Shown here in pieces: positions 54,392-63,098 of a stretch of 64,000 nucleotides of DNA (the first letter of the stretch is position 1; each line of letters opens with the position of its first letter). The stretch spans positions 756,096 to 820,095 of the forward strand of contig NZ_JAHKPY010000012.1 in the NCBI RefSeq assembly GCF_018860745.1. The letters are read 5' to 3'. The stretch is from Zobellia uliginosa. GTDB taxonomy: Bacteria; Bacteroidota; Bacteroidia; Flavobacteriales; Flavobacteriaceae. The translations under genes were made by a program, and so were the position numbers. Under the pieces are notes generated by a model. That model was not told the origin of the DNA and did no database searches. It saw nothing but the letters and a program-made list of their open reading frames with translations.

Positions 54392-54416
54392 TACATACAA
54401 TACCTAACCGAATCGT

Positions 54417-55382
54417 ATGAGCAAGCCAAACTTAAGCCTTTCACTAGATATGGACAACCAGTGGTCTTACATGAAGATACACGGTGAAGAAGGATGGGAA
54501 GATTACCCTTCTTATCTAGATATTTTTGTGCCACACGTCCTTCAAGTATTAAAAGAACTGGACCTAAAAATTACATTTTTCATTGTTGGGCAAGATGCCA
54601 CATTTGAAAAAAACCACCAGTATCTAAGACAAATTGCAGACGCCGGTCACGATATTGCAAATCATTCCTTTAAACATGAAACATGGCTTCATCTCTATTC
54701 TAAGGATGAGATGAAAGCCGAAATTGATTCTGCGCACGATATCATTCATGAAGTCACAGGAAAAGCCCCAAGCGGGTTTAGAGGACCTGGTTTCAGTTGG
54801 AGCGGGACTTTACTGGAAGTATTAGCCGAAAAAGGATATAAATACGATGCATCTACCTTACCAACGGTAATAGGCCCACTAGCTAGACTATACTACTTTA
54901 GTACTTCTAACCTCACAAAAGAGGAAAAAGAAGATAGAAAAGAAATCTTTGGTAAATTTTCCGATGGATTCAAAAAACTGAAACCCTATTTCTGGAAAAC
55001 CAATAAAAATCAAAAGTTGCTAGAATTGCCCGTAACAACAATGCCGGTGTTTAGGATACCTTTTCACCTTAGTTATCTTATCTATATTAGCAATATCTCA
55101 CCTCTTTTAATGATGCTATATCTAAATATTGCCATATTTTTATGCAAGGTAACTAAGACAGAGCCTAGCTTTTTATTACATCCTTTAGATTTAATTGGAG
55201 GAGATCAAATAACCAGTTTAGCTTTTTTCCCAGGAATGAATGTTTCTAGTGAAAGAAAAGTATTTCTATTTAAAAAAGTGATGAGAAAATTGGGCAAACA
55301 CTTTACTTTAACGGATATGAACGGTCATGTAGATGATATTTACGACAAAAAGGGCTTAAAAACAGTGCAAGTGCCAAGCTAA
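54417..55382 (+). CDS. Polysaccharide deacetylase
   Basis: A 321-residue NodB-fold enzyme with S-L-D-M-D (motif 1, containing aspartates), the zinc-ligand pair H-D-I-A-N-H-S-F-K-H-E (motif 2) and R-G-P-G-F-S-W (motif 3). It removes N- or O-acetyl groups from sugars. In a locus with two O-acetyltransferase systems it may edit the same glycan or its lipid-linked precursor. There is no signal peptide, so it acts in the cytosol or at the inner membrane face. It follows the oxidoreductase gene by 25 nt. Confidence 0.88.
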   Translation: MSKPNLSLSLDMDNQWSYMKIHGEEGWEDYPSYLDIFVPHVLQVLKELDLKITFFIVGQDATFEKNHQYLRQIADAGHDIANHSFKHETWLHLYSKDEMKAEIDSAHDIIHEVTGKAPSGFRGPGFSWSGTLLEVLAEKGYKYDASTLPTVIGPLARLYYFSTSNLTKEEKEDRKEIFGKFSDGFKKLKPYFWKTNKNQKLLELPVTTMPVFRIPFHLSYLIYISNISPLLMMLYLNIAIFLCKVTKTEPSFLLHPLDLIGGDQITSLAFFPGMNVSSERKVFLFKKVMRKLGKHFTLTDMNGHVDDIYDKKGLKTVQVPS

Positions 55383-55572
55383 TAATTAGAAAAATAACAT
55401 TTCTCCCCCTTTTATAATGAATAGTAGAGATTTAACGTATGGATGCGTCTCTTTGACGGTATCTGTAGGTATCCACTCCTTATTTTTATAATTTTGAAAT
55501 AATTTACTCGTAGACAGTACAAAGAGTTTAAATACTTTAAATCAATAGCTTATACCAAAACAAAATACCAAT

Positions 55573-56652
55573 ATGCCAACCTTATCTGACAAGATTGATA
55601 CAAAAAAGCCCCTTGTTACTATTATTTTGCCCGCATACAATGAGGAAGCGATACTTGAAAAAAATGTATCCCTCCTTTATGATTATTTAAGCACATTAGA
55701 CAATTTATACAACTGGGAGGTCTTAATCATAAATGACGGCAGTACGGATAGCACTAAAACAATTGCGGATTCTTTGGCTGATACAAAAAACAATCTGCGT
55801 TCATATCACCATATCGTAAACAGAAATTTAGGCACAGCTTTAAGGACAGGTTTTAAGCATAGTAAGGGCAAATATGTTATTGTTTTAGATATTGACATGA
55901 GCTACTCACCAGACCATATAGAAAAGCTTTTATCAAAACTAGTGAGTGCCCAAGCTGATATGGTTATTGCTTCTCCCTACATGAAAGGTGGAAAGAACAC
56001 GGCTGTACCTCGCTTAAGATTATTATTGAGTAAAACCGTAAATTATATGATGCGTAAATCATCGCGATTGAATATTTACACATTTACGGGTATGGTGAGA
56101 GCATATAAAGGCAATTTCATACGATCTCTAAACACCAAATCAAGTACTTTTGATATCAATTCTGAAATCATACTAAAAGCGTACATTTTAAGAGCTAGGG
56201 TTATTGAAATACCCGCTCATCTAGACTGGTCAGAGCAAATAAAATTGGGAAAAATACGTACATCAAGTTTACGTATCGTCAAAGGCATATTTAATGGATT
56301 AGCTAACAGCTTTATGTTTAGGCCTTACATGTTCTTTTGGATTTTAGGCTTAGTTATTTTTATACTATCAATATATATTATTATTTGGATTTTTATCAAT
56401 ACTTATAGCGCATATCCAATGACCGCTGAACTAGCACAAGGTTTTGAAGACCGTTTTTCCCTGGCCGTATCCGAAGTATTTAGGCAACGACCTTACTCGT
56501 TTATCGTTGGTGGTACTACAATGATTATTTCTCTTCAATTATTAGGACTAGGTTTTATATCATTGCAGAAGAAACGTTATTTTGATGAACTATTTCATTT
56601 AAATTCCGCTATTTTAAAAGCAACAAAAAAGAAGGGAAAGTCTACAAAATGA
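55573..56652 (+). CDS. Glycosyltransferase family 2 with C-terminal membrane helices
   Basis: A 359-residue protein with a GT-A domain: V-T-I-I-L-P-A-Y-N-E-E, I-I-N-D-G-S-T-D-S-T, and the D-x-D metal motif in V-L-D-I-D-M-S-Y-S-P. Two membrane helices follow near 250-275 and 310-335. This fits dolichol-phosphate-mannose-synthase-like enzymes that transfer sugar to an undecaprenyl-phosphate carrier. The next gene, a GT-C protein, would use such a lipid-linked sugar. The two genes overlap by 4 nt. Confidence 0.9.
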   Translation: MPTLSDKIDTKKPLVTIILPAYNEEAILEKNVSLLYDYLSTLDNLYNWEVLIINDGSTDSTKTIADSLADTKNNLRSYHHIVNRNLGTALRTGFKHSKGKYVIVLDIDMSYSPDHIEKLLSKLVSAQADMVIASPYMKGGKNTAVPRLRLLLSKTVNYMMRKSSRLNIYTFTGMVRAYKGNFIRSLNTKSSTFDINSEIILKAYILRARVIEIPAHLDWSEQIKLGKIRTSSLRIVKGIFNGLANSFMFRPYMFFWILGLVIFILSIYIIIWIFINTYSAYPMTAELAQGFEDRFSLAVSEVFRQRPYSFIVGGTTMIISLQLLGLGFISLQKKRYFDELFHLNSAILKATKKKGKSTK

Positions 56653-57983
56653 AAAAACTTAACGCTATAAAAAAAAGTTCATTCTTAGCTATAATCCCAC
56701 TATTTATATTACTATGTATTGTAATTATATCTAGACCTTCCACTCATTCAACAAATGTTATAGGAGATGAAAGCCAATTTTACAAACATGCATATAACAT
56801 TACACAAGGATATTATGTAGACACCGTAAATCCCAATATTCTTGATGGCCCAGGATACCCCATATACCTATCTATTCCAATCGCTTTAGATATTCCATTT
56901 GTATTAATTAGAGCATCAAATATCATTTTACTCTCTTTCGCTGCCTTTTATCTTCTTTTAATATTGCGGAGATATATTCCTAAGAAACCTGCAATAACGC
57001 TAGCATATTTATTTGGTTTATATCCCCCATTGTTAAGGTGGGCAAACTTAATGTATGCAGAATCGCTTATGCTTCTATTACTTATTGCGTTCTCCTATCA
57101 CTTCATTAAATGGTATAACAAAGAAGGTAACCATAAAACACATTTGTTATTGGCTATGTTCCTCTTAGGCTATTTAGCTCTAACAAAAATTATTTTTGCC
57201 TATGTAATCATTGTGTTCCTTATAATAACTTTATTAATTAGGATTTTTCCTAAGGCTTATAAGGCATTCAATTCAAAAGGCCTCACACTTATCATGGTGG
57301 GAGCTTTAGCCGTATTTAGCCCATACGTTATTCATAATTACAAATTAACCGGTAAATTCTTTTATTTAGGAACTCATGGAGGAATTACTTTATATTCCAG
57401 ATCTACCCCTTTTGAAGGTGAATTCGGAAACTGGCTCTCCGAACGTTATGTTTTGAAAGGCGATGTTCCAACAGGTAGAGATAGGGTTATGGCAAACATG
57501 GACCAACTTAAAAAAAATCATTATAAGCTTTTTAAAAGTATCGACTCCCTATCTTGGATCAAAAAAGATAGCGTATTAAGTGGCAAGGCCATCGATAACA
57601 TGAAAAAGCATCCCGGTAAATACATGAAAAATACTATTGCTAATATTTCTCGTATTTTTTTTCATTTTCCGTTTTCTTATAGAATGCAAAATCTTGACAC
57701 CCTCGGTTATTTATTACCCAACATATTTATTTTTGTACTTGCATTGTTCGGCATATACCCTGCTTTGGTTAGATTCAAAACTATTCCTCCAGAACTGAAA
57801 ATCCTAATGCTATTCAGCCTGATATATTTAGGAGGACAAATTTTACTGGACGGACGGGGACGATATTTAATACCTCTTGTACCTATCTGGATATTATTTT
57901 ATTCTTTTGTATATTTTAGAATACTGAACATTAAAATAAATAGTCTAGAAAAAATAAAATCTCCCAAATCTTATAATTTATAA
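56649..57983 (+). CDS. GT-C membrane glycosyltransferase (GT39/ArnT-like)
   Basis: A 444-residue membrane protein with roughly 10-12 helices. The first periplasmic loop holds an acidic motif (G-D-E-S-Q-F-Y) like the D/E catalytic site of PMT/ArnT enzymes, and the C-terminal region has G-R-G-R-Y-L-I-P-L-V-P, also typical of the group. It would transfer a lipid-linked sugar onto a periplasmic glycan. It pairs with the upstream GT2 that could supply the lipid-sugar. The donor and acceptor are unknown. Confidence 0.82.
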   Translation: MKKLNAIKKSSFLAIIPLFILLCIVIISRPSTHSTNVIGDESQFYKHAYNITQGYYVDTVNPNILDGPGYPIYLSIPIALDIPFVLIRASNIILLSFAAFYLLLILRRYIPKKPAITLAYLFGLYPPLLRWANLMYAESLMLLLLIAFSYHFIKWYNKEGNHKTHLLLAMFLLGYLALTKIIFAYVIIVFLIITLLIRIFPKAYKAFNSKGLTLIMVGALAVFSPYVIHNYKLTGKFFYLGTHGGITLYSRSTPFEGEFGNWLSERYVLKGDVPTGRDRVMANMDQLKKNHYKLFKSIDSLSWIKKDSVLSGKAIDNMKKHPGKYMKNTIANISRIFFHFPFSYRMQNLDTLGYLLPNIFIFVLALFGIYPALVRFKTIPPELKILMLFSLIYLGGQILLDGRGRYLIPLVPIWILFYSFVYFRILNIKINSLEKIKSPKSYNL

Positions 57984-58033
57984 CAATCTTATTTAGTGAT
58001 TATATTTTATTCAGTAAAATAACATCCTTCATT

Positions 58034-58057
58034 TTATAAAATAAAAGTTAATATTGC
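58034..58057 (+). repeat. Copy 1 of a 24-nt block shared by the two MBOAT upstream regions
   Basis: TTATAAAATA-AAAGTTAATATTGC differs at only 3 of 24 positions from the block at 60565-60588. It ends 58 nt before the first MBOAT start, the other 54 nt before the second. It is either a promoter element or a remnant of duplication. Confidence 0.6.
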
Positions 58058-58115
58058 GCTTTATTTATTCTAAAAAACATAATTCATCCTTCACCATAAA
58101 GTCTGACATAGAAAA

Positions 58116-59525
58116 ATGTTATTTAACTCCATAGATTTCGCTATTTTTCTCCCAATAGTATTTGCTATCTACTGGGGTGTTTTCAATAATAATCTGAAGC
58201 TCCAAAACATAGTTCTACTAATTGCCAGTTATGTTTTTTACGGCTGGTGGGACTGGAGGTTTCTATCTTTAATAATATTCAGTTCACTGGTCGATTTCTA
58301 TGTTGCCAAGAATTTAGAAAAAAATAGTAACCCTAAAACAAGAAGACGTTTGCTGTATTTAAGCATCTTTGTCAATCTTGGCTTCTTGGGCTTTTTTAAA
58401 TATTATAACTTCTTTGCGGAAAGCTTTATAAATGCTTTTAGTTTTTTCGGGCAAGATATTTCCTTTCAAAGCGTACGCATAATTTTACCTGTAGGAATTA
58501 GTTTTTACACCTTTCAAACCCTAAGTTATAGTATTGATGTTTACAAAAGAAAATTAAAACCGTCACAAGATATTATTGTTTTCTTTACATTTGTCAGCTT
58601 TTTTCCGCAATTAGTGGCTGGTCCTATTGAGAGAGCCACTAATCTATTGCCTCAATTTACCTCAAAAAGAAAGTTCACACATGCAGCCTTATCCCATGGT
58701 TTCAAACTTATGATTTGGGGATTCTTCCTTAAGGTCGTAGTGGCAGATAGAGCTTCAATTTATGTAAACGCAGTATATAATAATATTGAAAGTCATGAGG
58801 GTCTTAGTTTTTTAGCTGCAACATTTTTATTTGCATTTCAAATTTACGGTGATTTTGCGGGCTACTCACTAATTGCCATTGGTACTGCAAAACTATTTGG
58901 CTTTGACTTAATGACCAATTTCAACAGGCCGTATTTCTCTTCTTCGGTAAGTGAGTTCTGGACACGCTGGCACATATCACTTTCAACTTGGTTCAGAGAT
59001 TATTTATATATTCCATTAGGTGGAAATAGAGCAACAAAGCCTAGATGGCTTTTTAATTTATTTATCACTTTTCTAGTAAGTGGCTTATGGCATGGTGCCA
59101 ATTGGACTTTTGTTGTATGGGGAGCATTAAATGGGGTATATCTAATTTTTGAAGTTTTACTTTTTAAGCAGAGGAAGAAAAATGTCTTAAATATTATAAC
59201 TACGTTTATTTTAATATATTTTGCTTGGATTTTTTTTAGGGCAAATTCTATTCAAGATGCCTTTTATATTATCAAAACCATCACTACAAATTTAGGAGAT
59301 TTATATATAGGCAGAGGACCTGACAAAACAGCTCCTATTTATGCAGCATTGGCCATTTTATCACTTCTAGTTGTAGAAATAAAAAAAGAATATTTTGATT
59401 CATTATTTTCTATTTCTAAACATAAAAATGAATATGTGCGAATGGCTGCATATGCAACCCTCATATTTGTTATCCTATATTTAGGGGTCTTCGATGATGG
59501 ACAATTTATATACTTTCAATTTTAG
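58116..59525 (+). CDS. MBOAT-family O-acyltransferase (AlgI-like), copy 1
   Basis: A 469-residue membrane protein beginning L-F-N-S-I-D-F-A-I-F-L-P with the AlgI/MBOAT pattern: L-P-V-G-I-S-F-Y-T-F-Q-T-L-S-Y, P-Q-L-V-A-G-P-I-E-R, R-W-H-I-S-L-S-T-W-F-R-D-Y-L-Y-I-P-L-G-G-N and the catalytic histidine in G-L-W-H-G-A-N-W. AlgI moves acetyl groups across the inner membrane for O-acetylation of a polysaccharide. The next gene, 3 nt on, encodes an SGNH-like partner as in alginate acetylation (AlgJ/AlgX). A close paralogue is at 60643. Confidence 0.92.
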   Translation: MLFNSIDFAIFLPIVFAIYWGVFNNNLKLQNIVLLIASYVFYGWWDWRFLSLIIFSSLVDFYVAKNLEKNSNPKTRRRLLYLSIFVNLGFLGFFKYYNFFAESFINAFSFFGQDISFQSVRIILPVGISFYTFQTLSYSIDVYKRKLKPSQDIIVFFTFVSFFPQLVAGPIERATNLLPQFTSKRKFTHAALSHGFKLMIWGFFLKVVVADRASIYVNAVYNNIESHEGLSFLAATFLFAFQIYGDFAGYSLIAIGTAKLFGFDLMTNFNRPYFSSSVSEFWTRWHISLSTWFRDYLYIPLGGNRATKPRWLFNLFITFLVSGLWHGANWTFVVWGALNGVYLIFEVLLFKQRKKNVLNIITTFILIYFAWIFFRANSIQDAFYIIKTITTNLGDLYIGRGPDKTAPIYAALAILSLLVVEIKKEYFDSLFSISKHKNEYVRMAAYATLIFVILYLGVFDDGQFIYFQF

Positions 59526-59528
59526 AAA

Positions 59529-60473
59529 ATGCAAAATAAAACTGTTTACACAGCGTTGAAGGCCTTTAAATTTTTGGTAATCTTTGTAATTGCAGATTTC
59601 TTATTCGGCACCGTTGCCAAACAACTTTACTTTGGACAAGAAACTGGTAAACAAGCCAGAATAACTTATTCATTAAAACAAGTTGACACCGATATTCTAA
59701 TACTTGGTAGCTCTCATGCCAATAAACATTTTGTTCCAAATGTATTTGAACAGAACCTCAACAAAACATGTTACAACGCAGGTGTTCAAGGTCAAGGGGT
59801 TCTTTTTCAAGATGCCCTGGTAAAAATGATACTACAAGAGAGAAAACCGGAACTTATTATACTAAATATAGATGATATTTGGCTTTATGAGAATAATAGT
59901 AATTACGATAGACTTTCAGACCTTCATCCATACTATTGGGATTACAGAGATGTTTTAAAGCCAATATTAGGTTTAAAATCAAAAATTCCGGATTTCAAAT
60001 TAATATTTAAATCATATCAATACAATTCAACATTAGTGCATGCTATAAAGTACTTAGTCTCACCGCAAAAAGATTTTGAGGGATATATACCTCTTAAGGG
60101 AGTAATTAAACCTCAAATACAAAAGGGTTTAGAAAAACGGAATGAATCAACTGAAACACCTACACTGGATCCTAACTTTATTTCTGCTTATAAATCCTTT
60201 ATAGCTACTTGCAAAATAAATAACGTTAATCTACTATTTGTGGTATCCCCTTGGTATGAACAAAATGACCTTTCAAACAACAAGTCAATGCACTTGCTTA
60301 AAAAAATTGCAAAATCAGAGAATGTTCCTATTTTAAATTTATATAACGATAAAAGGTTCTTAAATCAGGATAAATTATTTAATGACACATCTCACCTAAA
60401 TGACACAGGGGCCCATTTATTCTCTGAAATAGTAGCTAAATATGCTAAATCTAATACTTTTGATACCAAGTGA
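59529..60473 (+). CDS. SGNH-hydrolase-like protein partnered with MBOAT copy 1
   Basis: A 314-residue protein with one N-terminal membrane helix (about 10-28) and an SGNH-like periplasmic domain: D-I-L-I-L-G-S-S-H-A-N-K-H-F near 55-68 (nucleophile serine region) and D-T-S-H-L-N-D-T-G-A near the C-terminus (Asp/His). This matches AlgJ/AlgX/DUF1574-like acetyltransferases that place acetyl groups on glycans. The gene follows its MBOAT partner by 3 nt. The precise acceptor is not known. Confidence 0.8.
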   Translation: MQNKTVYTALKAFKFLVIFVIADFLFGTVAKQLYFGQETGKQARITYSLKQVDTDILILGSSHANKHFVPNVFEQNLNKTCYNAGVQGQGVLFQDALVKMILQERKPELIILNIDDIWLYENNSNYDRLSDLHPYYWDYRDVLKPILGLKSKIPDFKLIFKSYQYNSTLVHAIKYLVSPQKDFEGYIPLKGVIKPQIQKGLEKRNESTETPTLDPNFISAYKSFIATCKINNVNLLFVVSPWYEQNDLSNNKSMHLLKKIAKSENVPILNLYNDKRFLNQDKLFNDTSHLNDTGAHLFSEIVAKYAKSNTFDTK

Positions 60474-60564
60474 GAACCCAAATTACAGATAAGCTAAGCA
60501 AGCTTAAAAATTATTAATTTATATACTGCCTCAAAATACTAATTACGAAAAATAGTCGAATGCA

Positions 60565-60588
60565 TTATAAAATATGTGTTAATATTGC
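60565..60588 (+). repeat. Copy 2 of the 24-nt block upstream of MBOAT
   Basis: TTATAAAATA-TGTGTTAATATTGC, 21 of 24 positions identical to the block at 58034-58057 and at nearly the same distance from the start of the second MBOAT gene. Confidence 0.6.
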
Positions 60589-60642
60589 CATTTTATTTAA
60601 AATTAAAAATAACCTTTCCCCAATTAAGACTAATTTAAGACA

Positions 60643-62091
60643 ATGCTATTCAATTCTATAGATTTTGCAGTATTCCTTCCAATAGTTTTTTTACTCTATT
60701 GGTTTGTCACTAATGATAATTTAAAATTGCAAAATCTTTTGATTGTGTTGGCCAGCTATCTGTTTTATGGCTGGTGGGACTGGCGATTTCTATCATTAAT
60801 TTTGTTTAGCACAGTGGTAGATTATACAATTGGAAAAAGTCTTTACAGAGAGAACAATTTACATAGACGAAAATTATTGTTATGGACTAGCATTTGTGTA
60901 AATCTCGGTTTTCTCGGTTTCTTTAAGTACTATAACTTCTTTCTTGATAATTTCATCTCTGCCTTTTCATTTTTCGGTTATAAAATAAATGGAAATACTT
61001 TAAATATAATCCTGCCTGTTGGGATTAGTTTCTACACGTTTCAAACGCTGAGCTATACCATAGATATATATAGAAATAAATTAAAACCTTCTGATAATTT
61101 CATAGCCTTCAGTGCCTTTGTAAGCTTTTTTCCCCAACTTGTAGCCGGACCTATAGAGCGTGCTACTCACCTATTGCCCCAATTTAATCGAAAACGAACA
61201 TTTGACTACGCCATAGCGGTAGACGGCTTACGACAAATCCTATGGGGGTTTTTCAAAAAAATCGTGATTGCTGACAATTGTGCAGAATATGCAAATCAAA
61301 TCTTTAATAATTCTGCAGAGCTTTCTGGAAGTACATTAGTCGTTGGAGCTATTTTCTTTACATTTCAGATATACGGTGATTTCTCAGGATATTCAGATAT
61401 TGCAATAGGCACCTCTCGTTTATTCGGTTTTGATTTAATGCAAAACTTTAACTTTCCTTATTTCTCTAGAGACATGGCGGAGTTTTGGAGGCGTTGGCAC
61501 ATATCACTCTCAACATGGTTTAGAGATTACTTGTACATCCCTCTGGGCGGAAGTCGTGGGGGCACGTTAATGAAAATACAGAATACTTTTATAATTTTTA
61601 TAGTAAGTGGATTTTGGCACGGTGCAAATTGGACCTTTATTGCGTGGGGAGCCTTAAATGCATTATACTTTTTACCTTTATTACTATCCAAAAACAATAG
61701 AAGAAACTTAGACACTGTTGCAGAAGGACGGTTCTTACCAAACATTAAGGAGTTATGTCAAATCCTCACAACTTTTTTACTAACCGTTTTTGCATGGATT
61801 TTTTTTCGAGCTGAAAATATCAGCCATGCATATCATTATATAAAAGAAATTTTATCTCTCTCATTTTTTGAAATACCAAAATTTGATCATATGAGTAGAG
61901 CATTTTTGGTATGCCTAATGATTTTATTCTTTATTTCTATAGAGTGGCTTGGCAGAACTAATCAATATGCCCTAGAAAAAATTGGCTTTAAATGGAATAA
62001 AAATTTACGAATTTTATTTTATTTTGGAATAATACTGCTAATTTTCTTATTCTCTGGCAGTGAGCAAGAATTCATTTACTTTCAATTTTAA
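60643..62091 (+). CDS. MBOAT-family O-acyltransferase (AlgI-like), copy 2
   Basis: A 482-residue paralogue of the protein encoded at 58116, sharing the start L-F-N-S-I-D-F-A, the stretches L-P-V-G-I-S-F-Y-T-F-Q-T-L-S-Y and S-F-F-P-Q-L-V-A-G-P-I-E-R-A-T, R-W-H-I-S-L-S-T-W-F-R-D-Y, and G-F-W-H-G-A-N-W-T-F. Both end F-I-Y-F-Q-F. It should acetylate a second position or glycan. It is followed 2 nt later by its SGNH-like partner. Confidence 0.92.
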   Translation: MLFNSIDFAVFLPIVFLLYWFVTNDNLKLQNLLIVLASYLFYGWWDWRFLSLILFSTVVDYTIGKSLYRENNLHRRKLLLWTSICVNLGFLGFFKYYNFFLDNFISAFSFFGYKINGNTLNIILPVGISFYTFQTLSYTIDIYRNKLKPSDNFIAFSAFVSFFPQLVAGPIERATHLLPQFNRKRTFDYAIAVDGLRQILWGFFKKIVIADNCAEYANQIFNNSAELSGSTLVVGAIFFTFQIYGDFSGYSDIAIGTSRLFGFDLMQNFNFPYFSRDMAEFWRRWHISLSTWFRDYLYIPLGGSRGGTLMKIQNTFIIFIVSGFWHGANWTFIAWGALNALYFLPLLLSKNNRRNLDTVAEGRFLPNIKELCQILTTFLLTVFAWIFFRAENISHAYHYIKEILSLSFFEIPKFDHMSRAFLVCLMILFFISIEWLGRTNQYALEKIGFKWNKNLRILFYFGIILLIFLFSGSEQEFIYFQF

Positions 62092-62093
62092 TT

Positions 62094-63038
62094 ATGAAAC
62101 ACTTTCTAAGAAAAACAGGCAGCATAGCTATCATCTTTATTTTAGGCCTTTTGTGTTTTATATTGGTTGTCCATTTAGTAGTTAGAGTTACAGCTTCATT
62201 TGAACTCCCCAAAAACACGGAATTTTTGATTATAGGTCATTCTCATCCTACATTTGCATATAATGATAAACTCATTGAGAATACCGTAAACCTATCTAGT
62301 TCTGCCGAAAGCTATTTCTACAACTATCAAAAATTAAAAGAAGTTTTACCAAAAAATAATATTAAGGCTGTTTTCATAGAGTACACCAATAACCAAATAA
62401 TCCAAAAAATGGATGACTGGATTTGGGGGTATGAAAAACTGAATCAATTTTTGCCATGGCACAGTTCTTTTATGAATAATGAAGACTTAAAGTTCTTGCT
62501 TAAAAAAAATAATAGCGATTTTATAAGAGTTATTTCAACCTCTACGCTTAAAAACTTTAAAAGGATACTAACTTTTGATTATTCAATAGGAAAAAAGTTT
62601 GGCGGTTATAAAAAAATGGAAAGAACTAGTACTGCAGAAGAGTTAAGGAAAGAGGCTTTACATAATCCTGAAATAAAAGATAGTATAGGGATATCAGATA
62701 ATAATATTGAGTATTTACAAAAAATGGTTGACTACTGCTCACAAAGAAATGTAAATGTCTATTTTATTAGAAGCCCTCAACATCAATACTACGTTAGAAG
62801 TAATGAGCGCCAATTAATGGCTATTAAGATTGATAAGTTCAAGAATATCGATTTGTTGGACTTTGACCGCTTTCCGTTAAAAGCAAAATACTTTGCCGAT
62901 GCTGGACATTTAAATGCCTCAGGAGCAACAATATTTTCCAATTGGTTTAATGGTTTACTTCAAAAAGGCCTTTTAACGCAAAAGAGCAAAGAAGATTTTG
63001 TAAAAAAAGAATTAGAAACAGTTAAGAAAATTAAGTAA
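62094..63038 (+). CDS. SGNH-hydrolase-like protein partnered with MBOAT copy 2
   Basis: A 314-residue protein with an N-terminal membrane helix (about 10-32), I-I-G-H-S-H-P-T-F-A (nucleophile region with G-x-S-H) and a C-terminal F-A-D-A-G-H-L-N-A-S-G-A (Asp/His pair). It has little identity to the SGNH-like protein at 59529 outside these motifs, so the two partners have diverged more than the MBOATs. It should be an O-acetyltransferase acting on the glycan in the periplasm. Confidence 0.75.
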   Translation: MKHFLRKTGSIAIIFILGLLCFILVVHLVVRVTASFELPKNTEFLIIGHSHPTFAYNDKLIENTVNLSSSAESYFYNYQKLKEVLPKNNIKAVFIEYTNNQIIQKMDDWIWGYEKLNQFLPWHSSFMNNEDLKFLLKKNNSDFIRVISTSTLKNFKRILTFDYSIGKKFGGYKKMERTSTAEELRKEALHNPEIKDSIGISDNNIEYLQKMVDYCSQRNVNVYFIRSPQHQYYVRSNERQLMAIKIDKFKNIDLLDFDRFPLKAKYFADAGHLNASGATIFSNWFNGLLQKGLLTQKSKEDFVKKELETVKKIK

Positions 63039-63098
63039 TATCCTTATAAAAATATCGCAATTAATTAGGTCTATATGTGATAGATTTTATTAATGGAA

